From the NCBI GenBank assembly GCA_022841465.1, contig JALHRL010000014.1, positions 1-64,000 on the forward strand: a stretch of 64,000 bases of DNA, in the 5' to 3' direction. The notes below the pieces were generated by a model. That model did not search any database and was not told where the DNA came from. It saw only the letters and a program-made list of their open reading frames with translations. A program made the translations under genes and the position numbers. The stretch comes from Bacteroidia bacterium (GTDB lineage Bacteria > Bacteroidota > Bacteroidia > B-17B0 > Aurantibacillaceae). This document shows, piece after piece, positions 43,730 through 51,760 of this stretch (the stretch's first letter is position 1; the number at the start of each line of letters is the position of its first letter).

Positions 43730-44746
43730 TTATTTCCCTATAACAATTTCTTTTACTGAGTTTACCCAAACATCATTACTGTTTAAGCTATTTACAAGCG
43801 TAACTTTTTCGCCTCCGTGTTCGGTAAATATTTCTTGGTACTCTGTGCCTATTTCATAAATGGTTTCCAAACAATCTGCAACAAATGCAGGCGAGAAAAC
43901 TAAAATATTCTTTGCGCCTTTTTCTGCTAATTCAGCTATTACTTTATCGCTATAAGGTTTAAGCCATTTATTATCTAATCTGCTTTGAAACGAAGAAATA
44001 TATTTTCCTTCCGGAATATTTAAAGCTTTTACTAACTGACGGGTTGTTTCCATTGAATTAGCACGGTAACAGTAGCGGTTATTGGCAGTTATTTTATTAC
44101 AGCATTCGCCCATTTTACATGTGTTGTTTCCGTAATGCACCGAACCTTTTAAAATTTGACGTTCCGGTAACCCGTGGTAACTAAAAACAACATGGTCGTA
44201 ATTATTGATGTTGTAATTTTTTGCTTCGTTAACCAAGGCTTCAATAAATTTAGGGTGATCGTAAAATTTTGCAATTACGTTTAAACTCGGAATTACTTCC
44301 CAACTTTTAATTTGATTTAAAACTTCTTCTAAAGTGCTACCCGTGCTTGATGATGCATACTGTGGATAAAGAGGTATAATATGAATTTTTTCAGGTCTTT
44401 GTTTTCTAATATTTTCTAAAGCTTTGGCAATACTTGGCTTTTGGTATCGCATGGCTAGCTCTACAAAGTGTGTTTCTTTAACCTTTTCTTGTAACTTATT
44501 TTTTAAATCTATGCTGTGTAATAATAATGGAGAGCCTTCTTTGCCCCAAATAGCTTTATATAATTTTGACGAACGAAAACTTCTGAAAGGAACAATAATA
44601 AAATTTACCAAAATAAATCTTCCAATTGGGTTTATATCAATTACCCTTTTGTCATTTAAAAATTGGGTAAGGTATTTTCCCACTTTACCGGGTTCAGGAG
44701 AATCGGGTGTGCCAAGGTTAATTAATAAAATTGCTTCGTTTTGCAT
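43730..44746 (-). CDS. hemH: Ferrochelatase
   Basis: HemH inserts Fe2+ into protoporphyrin IX, the last step of haem synthesis. The 338-residue protein shows AILLINLGTPDSP at the start, VFSYHGLPERQI near 188 with the catalytic His, and SFQSRLDNKWLKPY near 250, all family markers. A Cys-containing insert (NTCKMGECCNKI) is seen near 212, as in many Bacteroidota homologues. It is the last gene of the leftward ileS-dksA-lspA-hemH run, 13 bp after lspA. hemD is also in the window but apart. Confidence 0.96.
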   Translation of the reverse strand: MQNEAILLINLGTPDSPEPGKVGKYLTQFLNDKRVIDINPIGRFILVNFIIVPFRSFRSSKLYKAIWGKEGSPLLLHSIDLKNKLQEKVKETHFVELAMRYQKPSIAKALENIRKQRPEKIHIIPLYPQYASSSTGSTLEEVLNQIKSWEVIPSLNVIAKFYDHPKFIEALVNEAKNYNINNYDHVVFSYHGLPERQILKGSVHYGNNTCKMGECCNKITANNRYCYRANSMETTRQLVKALNIPEGKYISSFQSRLDNKWLKPYSDKVIAELAEKGAKNILVFSPAFVADCLETIYEIGTEYQEIFTEHGGEKVTLVNSLNSNDVWVNSVKEIVIGK

Positions 44747-44759
44747 GATAGATTAACAG

Positions 44760-45458
44760 CTATGGTTGCGTATTGTTTTGCACACCCTTCTCAATTATTG
44801 ATTCCGAATTTGCATCAGCAGAAGATGCCACAACAGCTTCTACTTCAGCTTCCGGTTTTTTACTTAATTTTTTTTGAAAAAGAATTAAAATAGCAACGCC
44901 TGCTGAAATGGCAAAATCGGCAAAATTAAAAATCGGTCTGAAAAACTGAAAATCTTCACCACCCCAAATAGGGAACCATTCCGGGAAATAACCGTTGTAA
45001 ATAGGAAAGTAAAACATATCTACTACATGCCCATGTAAAAAACTGGCATAACCATTACCGGGAGCCACTAATTTAGAAACCATAAACTCATCGCTTTCGG
45101 TAAAAATGCTTCCGTAAAAAACACTATCAAAAATATTTCCCAAAGCACCTGCCAAAATTAAAGCCACACAGAATACAAATAAGGGATGTTCTTTGTGTGT
45201 TACAATGTGTTTAATGTAAAAAAAACCGGCAATGCTTGCTATAATTCTAAATACACTTAAAGCCAATTTACCATAATCGCCACCAAACTCCATTCCAAAA
45301 GCCATTCCGGGATTTTCAGTAAAATGAATAATGCACCAATTTCCCAACCTACCTACTTCACCTAATGGATAATTTAGCTTAATGTAAATTTTAATAAACT
45401 GGTCAATTAACAAAACCAGAAAAATAGTAAGTATAGGTATGCGATAGGTTTTAAACAT
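44760..45458 (-). CDS. lspA: Lipoprotein signal peptidase with C-terminal tail
   Basis: LspA cleaves signal peptides of lipidated prolipoproteins. The 232-residue protein has four membrane helices, the first catalytic Asp in ALGNIFDSVFYG (near 115) and the second in FNFADFAISAGV (near 185), plus the conserved HFTENPGMAFGM near 50. It is longer than E. coli LspA (164) through an extended periplasmic loop and a 35-residue Glu/Ala-rich tail (KKPEAEVEAVVASSADANSE) past the last helix. A terminator stands between it and dksA. Numerous lipoproteins in the window are its presumed substrates. Confidence 0.95.
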   Translation of the reverse strand: MFKTYRIPILTIFLVLLIDQFIKIYIKLNYPLGEVGRLGNWCIIHFTENPGMAFGMEFGGDYGKLALSVFRIIASIAGFFYIKHIVTHKEHPLFVFCVALILAGALGNIFDSVFYGSIFTESDEFMVSKLVAPGNGYASFLHGHVVDMFYFPIYNGYFPEWFPIWGGEDFQFFRPIFNFADFAISAGVAILILFQKKLSKKPEAEVEAVVASSADANSESIIEKGVQNNTQP

Positions 45459-45466
45459 AAATAAAA

Positions 45467-45500
45467 AAAGGCTATTAATGCTGCTGCAAAAATAGCCTTT
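45467..45500 (-). terminator. Terminator between dksA-type gene and lspA
   Basis: On the - strand AAAGGCTATT and AATAGCCTTT pair across a 14-nt loop and are followed by a T-run, 17 bp after the dksA-type stop. It would reduce read-through into lspA and hemH. Confidence 0.8.
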
Positions 45501-45517
45501 AAATATGGGAAATTAAA

Positions 45518-46543
45518 TTAATTGTTTTGATTCAATTTAGCATCAATGCTTAAAGTTGCATGAGGCACACTGCGTAAGCGTTCTTTAGGAATTAGCTTAC
45601 CGGTTGCGCGACAAATACCATAACTTTTATTTTCAATACGAACCAAAGCATTTTTTAAGTTGATAATGTATTTTTCTTGACGAGAAGCAAGTTGAGCTGT
45701 TTCTTCTTTGCTCATTACATCACTTCCATCTTCTAACAGTTTAAAGGTAGGTGAGGTATCATCCGTTCCATGATTATCTTCATTACTTAAAGTTTGTTTT
45801 AGTAAATCGTAGTCGGTTTGTGCTTCTTTTAATTTTTCTAAAATCAACTCTTTAAATTCAGCTAATTCTTTATCTGTATATCTTGAACGGTTATCCTTTG
45901 TGTTTACAAATGGCTTAGGTGCTTTTTCGTTGCTTTTCTTAATTAATGGTTTAGATAAATCAACTTGTAATGGGCGGTTGCGAATATACGCTTCCATACT
46001 TCCTCCGCTTGATTTTCCTTCATTCTTTTTACGGCGACCTCTACCTCTTTTTATAGGCTCTTCATCATCATCATCTATTTCCGGAACATCGGCACCACCA
46101 TCTAAATCCACTAAGCCCGCTTCATCTAACTCTCCTACAATTTCATCATCATCTTCCGGTTTTTCGTAATCGTCCTTTATATCTACATCTTCCTCATCAT
46201 CATCTCCGCCTTTCTTCGATTTTTTTCCACTGGTTTTTGCTTTTACTGAACCCTTATCTTTTTTCTTAATTGCATCAATTGGTTTTCCTACCGGTTTTTT
46301 TGCAATTACTTTAGCAATGGGTTTTGCAGCTTTTTTTACAGCCTTTTTTTCAGGTTTAGTTGCTTTTGCCGGTTTACTTGCTTTTTTTGCAACGGGTTTT
46401 GCCGCTTTTTTTGGCGCAGGCTTTTTTGCAGCCGGCTTTTTTGCAGCAGGTTTTTTTACGGCTGCTTTTTTAGCCGCGGGTTTACTTGCTTTTTTTGGCG
46501 CAGGTTTTTTTGCCTTTGCTTTTTTATTGTCCTTTTTTGCCAT
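45518..46543 (-). CDS. TraR/DksA-type protein with long Lys/Ala/Pro and acidic N-terminal region
   Basis: The C-terminal 130 residues are a DksA-like coiled-coil and globular part (YTDKELAEFKELILEKLKEA, then SYGICRATGKLIPKERLRSV). DksA binds the secondary channel of RNA polymerase. Only one of the four zinc Cys remains, as is usual in Bacteroidota members of this family. The N-terminal 190 residues are low complexity: about 100 residues of Lys/Ala/Pro repeats (MAKKDNKKAKAKKPAPKKAS and on), an acidic block (GGDDDEEDVDIKDDYEKPED), and a basic RGRGRRKK patch. This may add DNA or nucleoid contact; inferred only. It lies 19 bp after ileS. Confidence 0.92.
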   Translation of the reverse strand: MAKKDNKKAKAKKPAPKKASKPAAKKAAVKKPAAKKPAAKKPAPKKAAKPVAKKASKPAKATKPEKKAVKKAAKPIAKVIAKKPVGKPIDAIKKKDKGSVKAKTSGKKSKKGGDDDEEDVDIKDDYEKPEDDDEIVGELDEAGLVDLDGGADVPEIDDDDEEPIKRGRGRRKKNEGKSSGGSMEAYIRNRPLQVDLSKPLIKKSNEKAPKPFVNTKDNRSRYTDKELAEFKELILEKLKEAQTDYDLLKQTLSNEDNHGTDDTSPTFKLLEDGSDVMSKEETAQLASRQEKYIINLKNALVRIENKSYGICRATGKLIPKERLRSVPHATLSIDAKLNQNN

Positions 46544-46562
46544 CTCTATTTACTCTAAATTA

Positions 46563-49500
46563 TCAATTTAATTTTTCTATTGAAATAAATGTAGAAATTC
46601 TTTCATCCACCTCTATTTCATTTGCATTTTTACTGTTTAGTGTTTCTACCAATTGAAGGTCGCCAGTAAGGGTTTCAGAACAAATATAACTTAAATTATT
46701 CTTAATTGCCGAATCTAAATTACTATTTTGCTGTATTCTCACCAATATTTTATCGGTTACATCAAGTCCTTTGTCTTTTCTTATATTTTGAATACGGTTA
46801 ACTAATTCACGCGCAATGCCCTCTTGCTTTAGTCCTTCAGAAAGGGTTATGTCTAAAGCTACTGTTAAAGCGCCGTTATTGGCTACCTTCCAGCCCGGTA
46901 TATCAACAGGTATAATTTCAACATCTTCTGTTTCTAAAACGATTTCAGTATCCTTTAATTGAATATTAAATTTTCCATCTTTCTCAATTCCTTTAATTAT
47001 TTTATTGCCATTTTCTTGAGCAAAACTTTGCACAGCTTTCATTTGTGTACCACACTTTTTACCCAATGTTTTAAAATTTAGCTTCAAGTTTTTTACAATT
47101 TGTGTTTTGCTTTCATCCACAAATTCTATTTCTTTTACATTTACCTCAGCAAGAATTAAATCTTTTACTGCTTCAATTTTACTCTGAATATTTTTATCTA
47201 AAACAGGTATTTGAATTTTTTGTAATGGCTGGCGAACCCTTAAATTCTCCTTTTTACGTATAGAAAGAATCATGGATGAAATTTTTTGTGCCAAATCCAT
47301 TCTTTGCTCTAACTCCGCATCTATAATTGATTTGTTTGATTGAACAAATAAGGTGAGATGAATAGATTCTTGTGATAAACTATTGATGCTTAAACTTTCA
47401 TTATCTTTTAATGGCGCTCTTAAATTTTGATACATCCACTCACCAAAAAATGGTGCAATAGGGCTCATTAACTGCGATACAACAAGCAAACATTCGTGCA
47501 ATGTTTCGTAAGCTGCTTTTTTATCTTCGCTCATACTCCCTTTCCAAAAACGGCGGCGACCCAAGCGTACATACCAATTACTTAAATGTTCATCTACAAA
47601 TTCCTCTATGCTTCGCGCTGCACGGTGCGGTTCAAAGGTTTCAAAATGTTCGGTTACCTCAGCAATTAAACTGTGTAATTTCGATAAAATCCATCTATCT
47701 AATTCGGTACGTTTATTTAACGGTACCTGATTTTTTTCATCAACAACAAATTTATCTACATTGGCGTACAATGCATAAAAACCGTAAGTGTTGTACAAAG
47801 TACCAAATAGTTTTCGTTGTACTTCGCTAATACCATCGGTGTCAAATTTTAAATTATCCCAAGGTGCCGCGTTTGCAATCATATACCAACGTGTTGCATC
47901 TGCTCCAAATTTTTCTATGGTTTCAAACGGATCAATGGCATTACCTAAGCGCTTGCTCATTTTATTTCCATTTTTATCTAACACCAAGCCGTTAGATACA
48001 ACGTTTTTATAAGCAATAGAATCAAAATTCATAGCTGCAATTGCATGCAAGGTAAAAAACCATCCGCGCGTTTGATCAACTCCTTCGGCAATAAAATCGG
48101 CAGGGAAATATTTTCTTTCATCAATTAACTCTTTGTTCTCAAAAGGGTAATGCACCTGAGCGTAAGGCATAGCGCCGCTATCAAACCATACATCAATTAA
48201 ATCGGGCTCACGGAATAATTTTTTTCCATTTTTTTCTAAAACAATTGTATCGGCATAAGGCTTATGAAGATCAAAGGTTTCATAATTCTTATTACTCATA
48301 TCGCTTGGATTAAATTGAGCCAAAGGATTTTCATTCATAACACCTTTTGCACAAGCATTTTCAATTTCCTTTTTTAACTCTTCGGCAGAGCCTATGCAAA
48401 TTTGCTCTAATTTGTCTTCGCTGGTCCAGATTGGTATTGGAATTCCCCAAAAACGCGAGCGTGATAAATTCCAGTCATTTAAATTTTCTAACCAATTTCC
48501 AAAGCGCCCTGTACCTGTAGCTTCCGGCTTCCAATTAATGGTTTTGTTTAATTCAATCATACGGTCTTTAACCGCGGTTGATTTTATAAACCAAGAATCT
48601 AAGGGGTAATACAACACTGGCTTATCGGTTCGCCAGCAATGCGGGTAGCTGTGCTCGTAAGTTTCTTTTTTAAATAATTTACCTTCTTCCTGTAATTTTA
48701 AAACAATGCGTTCATCAACGCTTAGGTAAACTTTTAAATCTTTTATTTTTCCGTTGGCTTCTAAAATTTTCTTCTGCTTTTCAAATTCAATTTTCTTTTC
48801 TTCATCTGTTAAGTATGCTTCTTTTACATATTCCTCACCGTATAAGAAAACACCATCTTGCACTTCCGGTAAAAATTTACCGCGTTTATCAACCAGGGTT
48901 AAAGAACCAATATTGTTTTGTTTAGCAACTCTAAAGTCGTCGGCACCAAAACTAGGGGCAATGTGTACTATACCGGTACCATCGGTTGTAGTAACAAAAT
49001 CGCCAACAATTACTTTAAATGCATCGCCTTCCGGTTGTACAAATGGTAATAGCTGTTCATATGAAATTCCGGCAAGTTCGGAACCTTTGAAGGTGGCAAC
49101 TGGTATACCCAAATTTTGCTTTTCCTTAATTTGTTTTATTAAACCAGAGTCTTTGAGAAATTGCAATTTTTCAATGTGATTTTTAATTTCAGCAAATTTC
49201 TTAAGGTCGGCTGTATATTCGTCACCAACAATTACAAAATTAGAAGTAAAGTATTTTGAAAACAGGTCTTGTGCTAAAACAACTAACTGAATTTCTTGTG
49301 AAAATGGATTAATTGTGGCTACTAAATTATAAAATATTTCAGCTCCGACTGCTAATGCAGTATTTGATGGAAGCGTCCAAGGCGTAGTAGTCCATGCAAG
49401 AAAGAAAATGCTCGTATTAGGAAAAATGTTTCTATTCGAATTTAGGTTTGAAAAAATTGAATTTAACTTTTCATTTTCAATAGCCTTAAACAACACAGTA

Positions 49501-50141
49501 GCCGTTCTATCCTTCACATTTCTATAACAACCCGGTTGATTTAATTCGTGAGAGCTTAAGCCAGTACCCGCTGCAGGAGAATAGGGTTGGATGGTATAAC
49601 CTTTGTATAATAAATTTTTCTTGTAAATATTTTGCAGTAACCACCAAACACTTTCTATGTATTTATTATCATACGTAATGTAAGGGTCTTTCATATCTAC
49701 CCAGTAACCCATCATGCGGGTAACATCTTCCCACTTATCGGTATACTTCATTACTTCTTTTCTACAAGCTTTGTTGTAATCTTCTACCGAAATATATTTT
49801 GCTGAGTTTTTATTTCCAATGTCTTCTTTGGTAATACCCAGTGTTTTTTCTACGCCTAATTCAATTGGTAAACCATGTGTATCCCAGCCTGCCTTACGTT
49901 TTACCTGATAACCTTGCAATGTTTTAAATCGACAAAAAATATCTTTTATGCTTCGGGCCATTACGTGGTGAATACCGGGCATACCATTAGCGCTTGGCGG
50001 TCCTTCGTAAAAAACCCAAGGCGTTTTTCCTTCGCGAGTGGAAACAGATTTTTGAAAAATGCTGTTTTGCTCCCAAAACTTTAAAACGTCTTTACTAATT
50101 TGAGCTAATTGCAGTTGCTTATATTCAGGGTACTTGTTCAT
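46563..50141 (-). CDS. ileS: Isoleucyl-tRNA synthetase
   Basis: A class I synthetase of 1192 residues that charges tRNA-Ile and edits valine. Present are FYEGPPSANGMPGIHHVMAR (the HIGH-equivalent region near 50), WDTHGLPIELGVEK near 88, an editing domain with the TDGTGIVHIAPSFGADDF text near 395, GNKMSKRLGN (KMSKS) near 730, and an anticodon-binding C-terminal half. The overall type is the larger, eukaryote-like (mupirocin-tolerant class) IleRS rather than the E. coli type; the class assignment is from sequence feel and should be confirmed. It heads the leftward ileS-dksA-lspA-hemH group and is divergent from the DUF983 gene. Confidence 0.97.
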   Translation of the reverse strand: MNKYPEYKQLQLAQISKDVLKFWEQNSIFQKSVSTREGKTPWVFYEGPPSANGMPGIHHVMARSIKDIFCRFKTLQGYQVKRKAGWDTHGLPIELGVEKTLGITKEDIGNKNSAKYISVEDYNKACRKEVMKYTDKWEDVTRMMGYWVDMKDPYITYDNKYIESVWWLLQNIYKKNLLYKGYTIQPYSPAAGTGLSSHELNQPGCYRNVKDRTATVLFKAIENEKLNSIFSNLNSNRNIFPNTSIFFLAWTTTPWTLPSNTALAVGAEIFYNLVATINPFSQEIQLVVLAQDLFSKYFTSNFVIVGDEYTADLKKFAEIKNHIEKLQFLKDSGLIKQIKEKQNLGIPVATFKGSELAGISYEQLLPFVQPEGDAFKVIVGDFVTTTDGTGIVHIAPSFGADDFRVAKQNNIGSLTLVDKRGKFLPEVQDGVFLYGEEYVKEAYLTDEEKKIEFEKQKKILEANGKIKDLKVYLSVDERIVLKLQEEGKLFKKETYEHSYPHCWRTDKPVLYYPLDSWFIKSTAVKDRMIELNKTINWKPEATGTGRFGNWLENLNDWNLSRSRFWGIPIPIWTSEDKLEQICIGSAEELKKEIENACAKGVMNENPLAQFNPSDMSNKNYETFDLHKPYADTIVLEKNGKKLFREPDLIDVWFDSGAMPYAQVHYPFENKELIDERKYFPADFIAEGVDQTRGWFFTLHAIAAMNFDSIAYKNVVSNGLVLDKNGNKMSKRLGNAIDPFETIEKFGADATRWYMIANAAPWDNLKFDTDGISEVQRKLFGTLYNTYGFYALYANVDKFVVDEKNQVPLNKRTELDRWILSKLHSLIAEVTEHFETFEPHRAARSIEEFVDEHLSNWYVRLGRRRFWKGSMSEDKKAAYETLHECLLVVSQLMSPIAPFFGEWMYQNLRAPLKDNESLSINSLSQESIHLTLFVQSNKSIIDAELEQRMDLAQKISSMILSIRKKENLRVRQPLQKIQIPVLDKNIQSKIEAVKDLILAEVNVKEIEFVDESKTQIVKNLKLNFKTLGKKCGTQMKAVQSFAQENGNKIIKGIEKDGKFNIQLKDTEIVLETEDVEIIPVDIPGWKVANNGALTVALDITLSEGLKQEGIARELVNRIQNIRKDKGLDVTDKILVRIQQNSNLDSAIKNNLSYICSETLTGDLQLVETLNSKNANEIEVDERISTFISIEKLN

Positions 50142-50272
50142 TTACGGTTTTAAAAAAGAGTCCCGAATTTAGGGATTTCTTGTGAATTATTAGCACTCAT
50201 TTAAGCTAAAAATTGACCAAAATCAGGGATTAGTAAGGCTATTAATGGTAATTTTACTCATTCTTTACAATT

Positions 50273-50650
50273 ATGGCCCTTAAACACGTTTTGTATTCGG
50301 TAATTAACAACAAATGCCCCCAATGTAATAAGGGCAATGTGTTTAAAATAAAAAACCCTTATAGCTTTGGAAATATGTTTAACATGCATAAAAGCTGTAG
50401 CAATTGCCATTTACAATACGAGAAAGAGCCCGGATTTTTTTATGGTGCCATGTATGCCAGTTACGGCCTTTCTGTTGGATGGTTTATTTTGTGGTATGTG
50501 TTTCAAAACTTGTTTTTAAATTTAGATACTTTACAATTTACCATTGGTGTGGTGGTAAGTATTATTGCTTTAAGCCCTTTAAGTTTACGTTGGTCGCGTT
50601 TACTGTGGTTAAACATTTTTTATAAATACAAAGCCGAAAAACCACAATAG
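50273..50650 (+). CDS. DUF983 zinc-ribbon membrane protein
   Basis: A 125-residue protein with a zinc ribbon-like Cys set (NNKCPQCNKGNVF near 15, KSCSNCHLQYEKEPGFFYGA near 42) followed by two membrane helices (SYGLSVGWFILWYVFQNLFL and FTIGVVVSIIALSPLSL). This matches DUF983, small membrane proteins of unknown role, in some bacteria near cytochrome oxidase genes. Here the neighbours are ileS (divergent) and dus. Confidence 0.9.
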   Translation: MALKHVLYSVINNKCPQCNKGNVFKIKNPYSFGNMFNMHKSCSNCHLQYEKEPGFFYGAMYASYGLSVGWFILWYVFQNLFLNLDTLQFTIGVVVSIIALSPLSLRWSRLLWLNIFYKYKAEKPQ

Positions 50651-50700
50651 CCTTACCTTTAGCCCTACTCAAGATTTCATTTCCTTTGCAATAAATTAGC

Positions 50701-50708
50701 TAACTTTG
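50701..50708 (+). promoter_or_regulatory. Candidate -7 box for dus
   Basis: TAACTTTG matches TAnnTTTG and ends only 4 bp before the dus ATG. If used, transcription would start at or next to the start codon, giving a leaderless or nearly leaderless mRNA. No TTG at proper spacing was found. Confidence 0.45.
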
Positions 50709-50712
50709 CTTA

Positions 50713-51702
50713 ATGGTTAAAATTGGCCCTATAGAATTGCCTGAATTCCCTTTGTTGTTAGCGCCTATGGAAGATGTAAGCGACCCTCCCTTTAGATATG
50801 TGTGTAAACAATATGGTGCCGATTTAATGTATACTGAGTTTATTAGCAGTGAGGGATTAATTAGAGATGCCATAAAGAGTCGTAAGAAATTGGATATTTT
50901 TGAATACGAACGCCCAATAGGAATTCAAATATTTGGAGGCGATGAGGAAGCAATGGCTTTATCTGCTAAAATAGTTGACGCCACTAACCCCGATTTGGTG
51001 GATATAAATTTTGGGTGCCCGGTAAAAAAGGTGGTTTGCAAAGGTGCCGGAGCAGGCGTTTTAAAAGATATTGATTTAATGGTTAGGCTAACCAAAGCAG
51101 TAGTAAGAAGCACTAATTTGCCTGTAACAGTAAAAACACGCTTAGGATGGGATGAAAGTAGTATAAATATTTTTGAAGTTGCCGAAAGGCTTCAGGATGT
51201 TGGTGTGCAAGCTTTAACAATACATGGCAGAACAAGAGCACAAATGTATAAAGGCGAAGCCAATTGGAAACACATTGCTGAAGTAAAAAACAATCAAAGA
51301 ATTAAAATTCCAATTTTTGGAAATGGAGATATAACCGGTCCCGAAAAGGCATTAGAGTACAAAAACAAATTTGGGGTTGATGGAATTATGATAGGCAGAG
51401 CAGCCATTGGATACCCTTGGATTTTTAACGAGATAAAACATTTTTTTAAAACTGGGCAGCATTTACCAAAGCCAGAATTAGCAAACAGAGTAGAAGTTTG
51501 TAAAACACACTTGCAAAAATCGGTTGAGTGGAAAGGCGAAAAATTAGGGGTGTTGGAAATGCGAAACCATTATGCCAATTATTTTAGAGGCATTCCTAAT
51601 TTTAAAGAAACCCGAACAAAGTTGGTAACCTTAAATTCATTTAATGAATTAAATGAAGTGCTGGATAGCATTTCCGAGAACCCGGTTTTTACAGCAATTT
51701 AA
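50713..51702 (+). CDS. dus: tRNA-dihydrouridine synthase
   Basis: Dus reduces uridines in the tRNA D-loop with FMN. The 329-residue protein shows LLLAPMEDVSDPPFR near 15, VDINFGCPVKKVVCKGAGAG near 95 with the catalytic Cys in the NFGCP motif, VKTRLGWDE near 140, LTIHGRTRAQMYKGEANW near 165, and IFGNGDITGPEKAL near 200. The start is firm because MVKIGPIELPEFPLLLAPM is the usual beginning of the family in this phylum. It ends at a clear terminator. Confidence 0.96.
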   Translation: MVKIGPIELPEFPLLLAPMEDVSDPPFRYVCKQYGADLMYTEFISSEGLIRDAIKSRKKLDIFEYERPIGIQIFGGDEEAMALSAKIVDATNPDLVDINFGCPVKKVVCKGAGAGVLKDIDLMVRLTKAVVRSTNLPVTVKTRLGWDESSINIFEVAERLQDVGVQALTIHGRTRAQMYKGEANWKHIAEVKNNQRIKIPIFGNGDITGPEKALEYKNKFGVDGIMIGRAAIGYPWIFNEIKHFFKTGQHLPKPELANRVEVCKTHLQKSVEWKGEKLGVLEMRNHYANYFRGIPNFKETRTKLVTLNSFNELNEVLDSISENPVFTAI

Positions 51703-51708
51703 AGAATA

Positions 51709-51738
51709 AAAAAAGGGGGGCCGAAGCCTCCCTTTTTA
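51709..51738. terminator. Terminator between dus and the T9SS cargo gene
   Basis: AAAAGGGGGGC and GCCTCCCTTTT pair with one mismatch around CGAA, flanked by A- and T-runs, between two convergent genes, and can serve both. Confidence 0.8.
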
Positions 51739-51760
51739 TTAAATTAGATAAAGTATTTTA

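Noticed and set aside
45518-46543. DksA-type gene as a decayed copy because three of four zinc Cys are missing
   Set aside because: The same Cys-poor GICRATGKLIPKERLR form is the usual one in Bacteroidota, and the frame is intact.
50273-50650. DUF983 gene as a cytochrome oxidase assembly factor
   Set aside because: The proposed link comes from neighbours in other bacteria; here it sits between ileS and dus, so no role was assigned.
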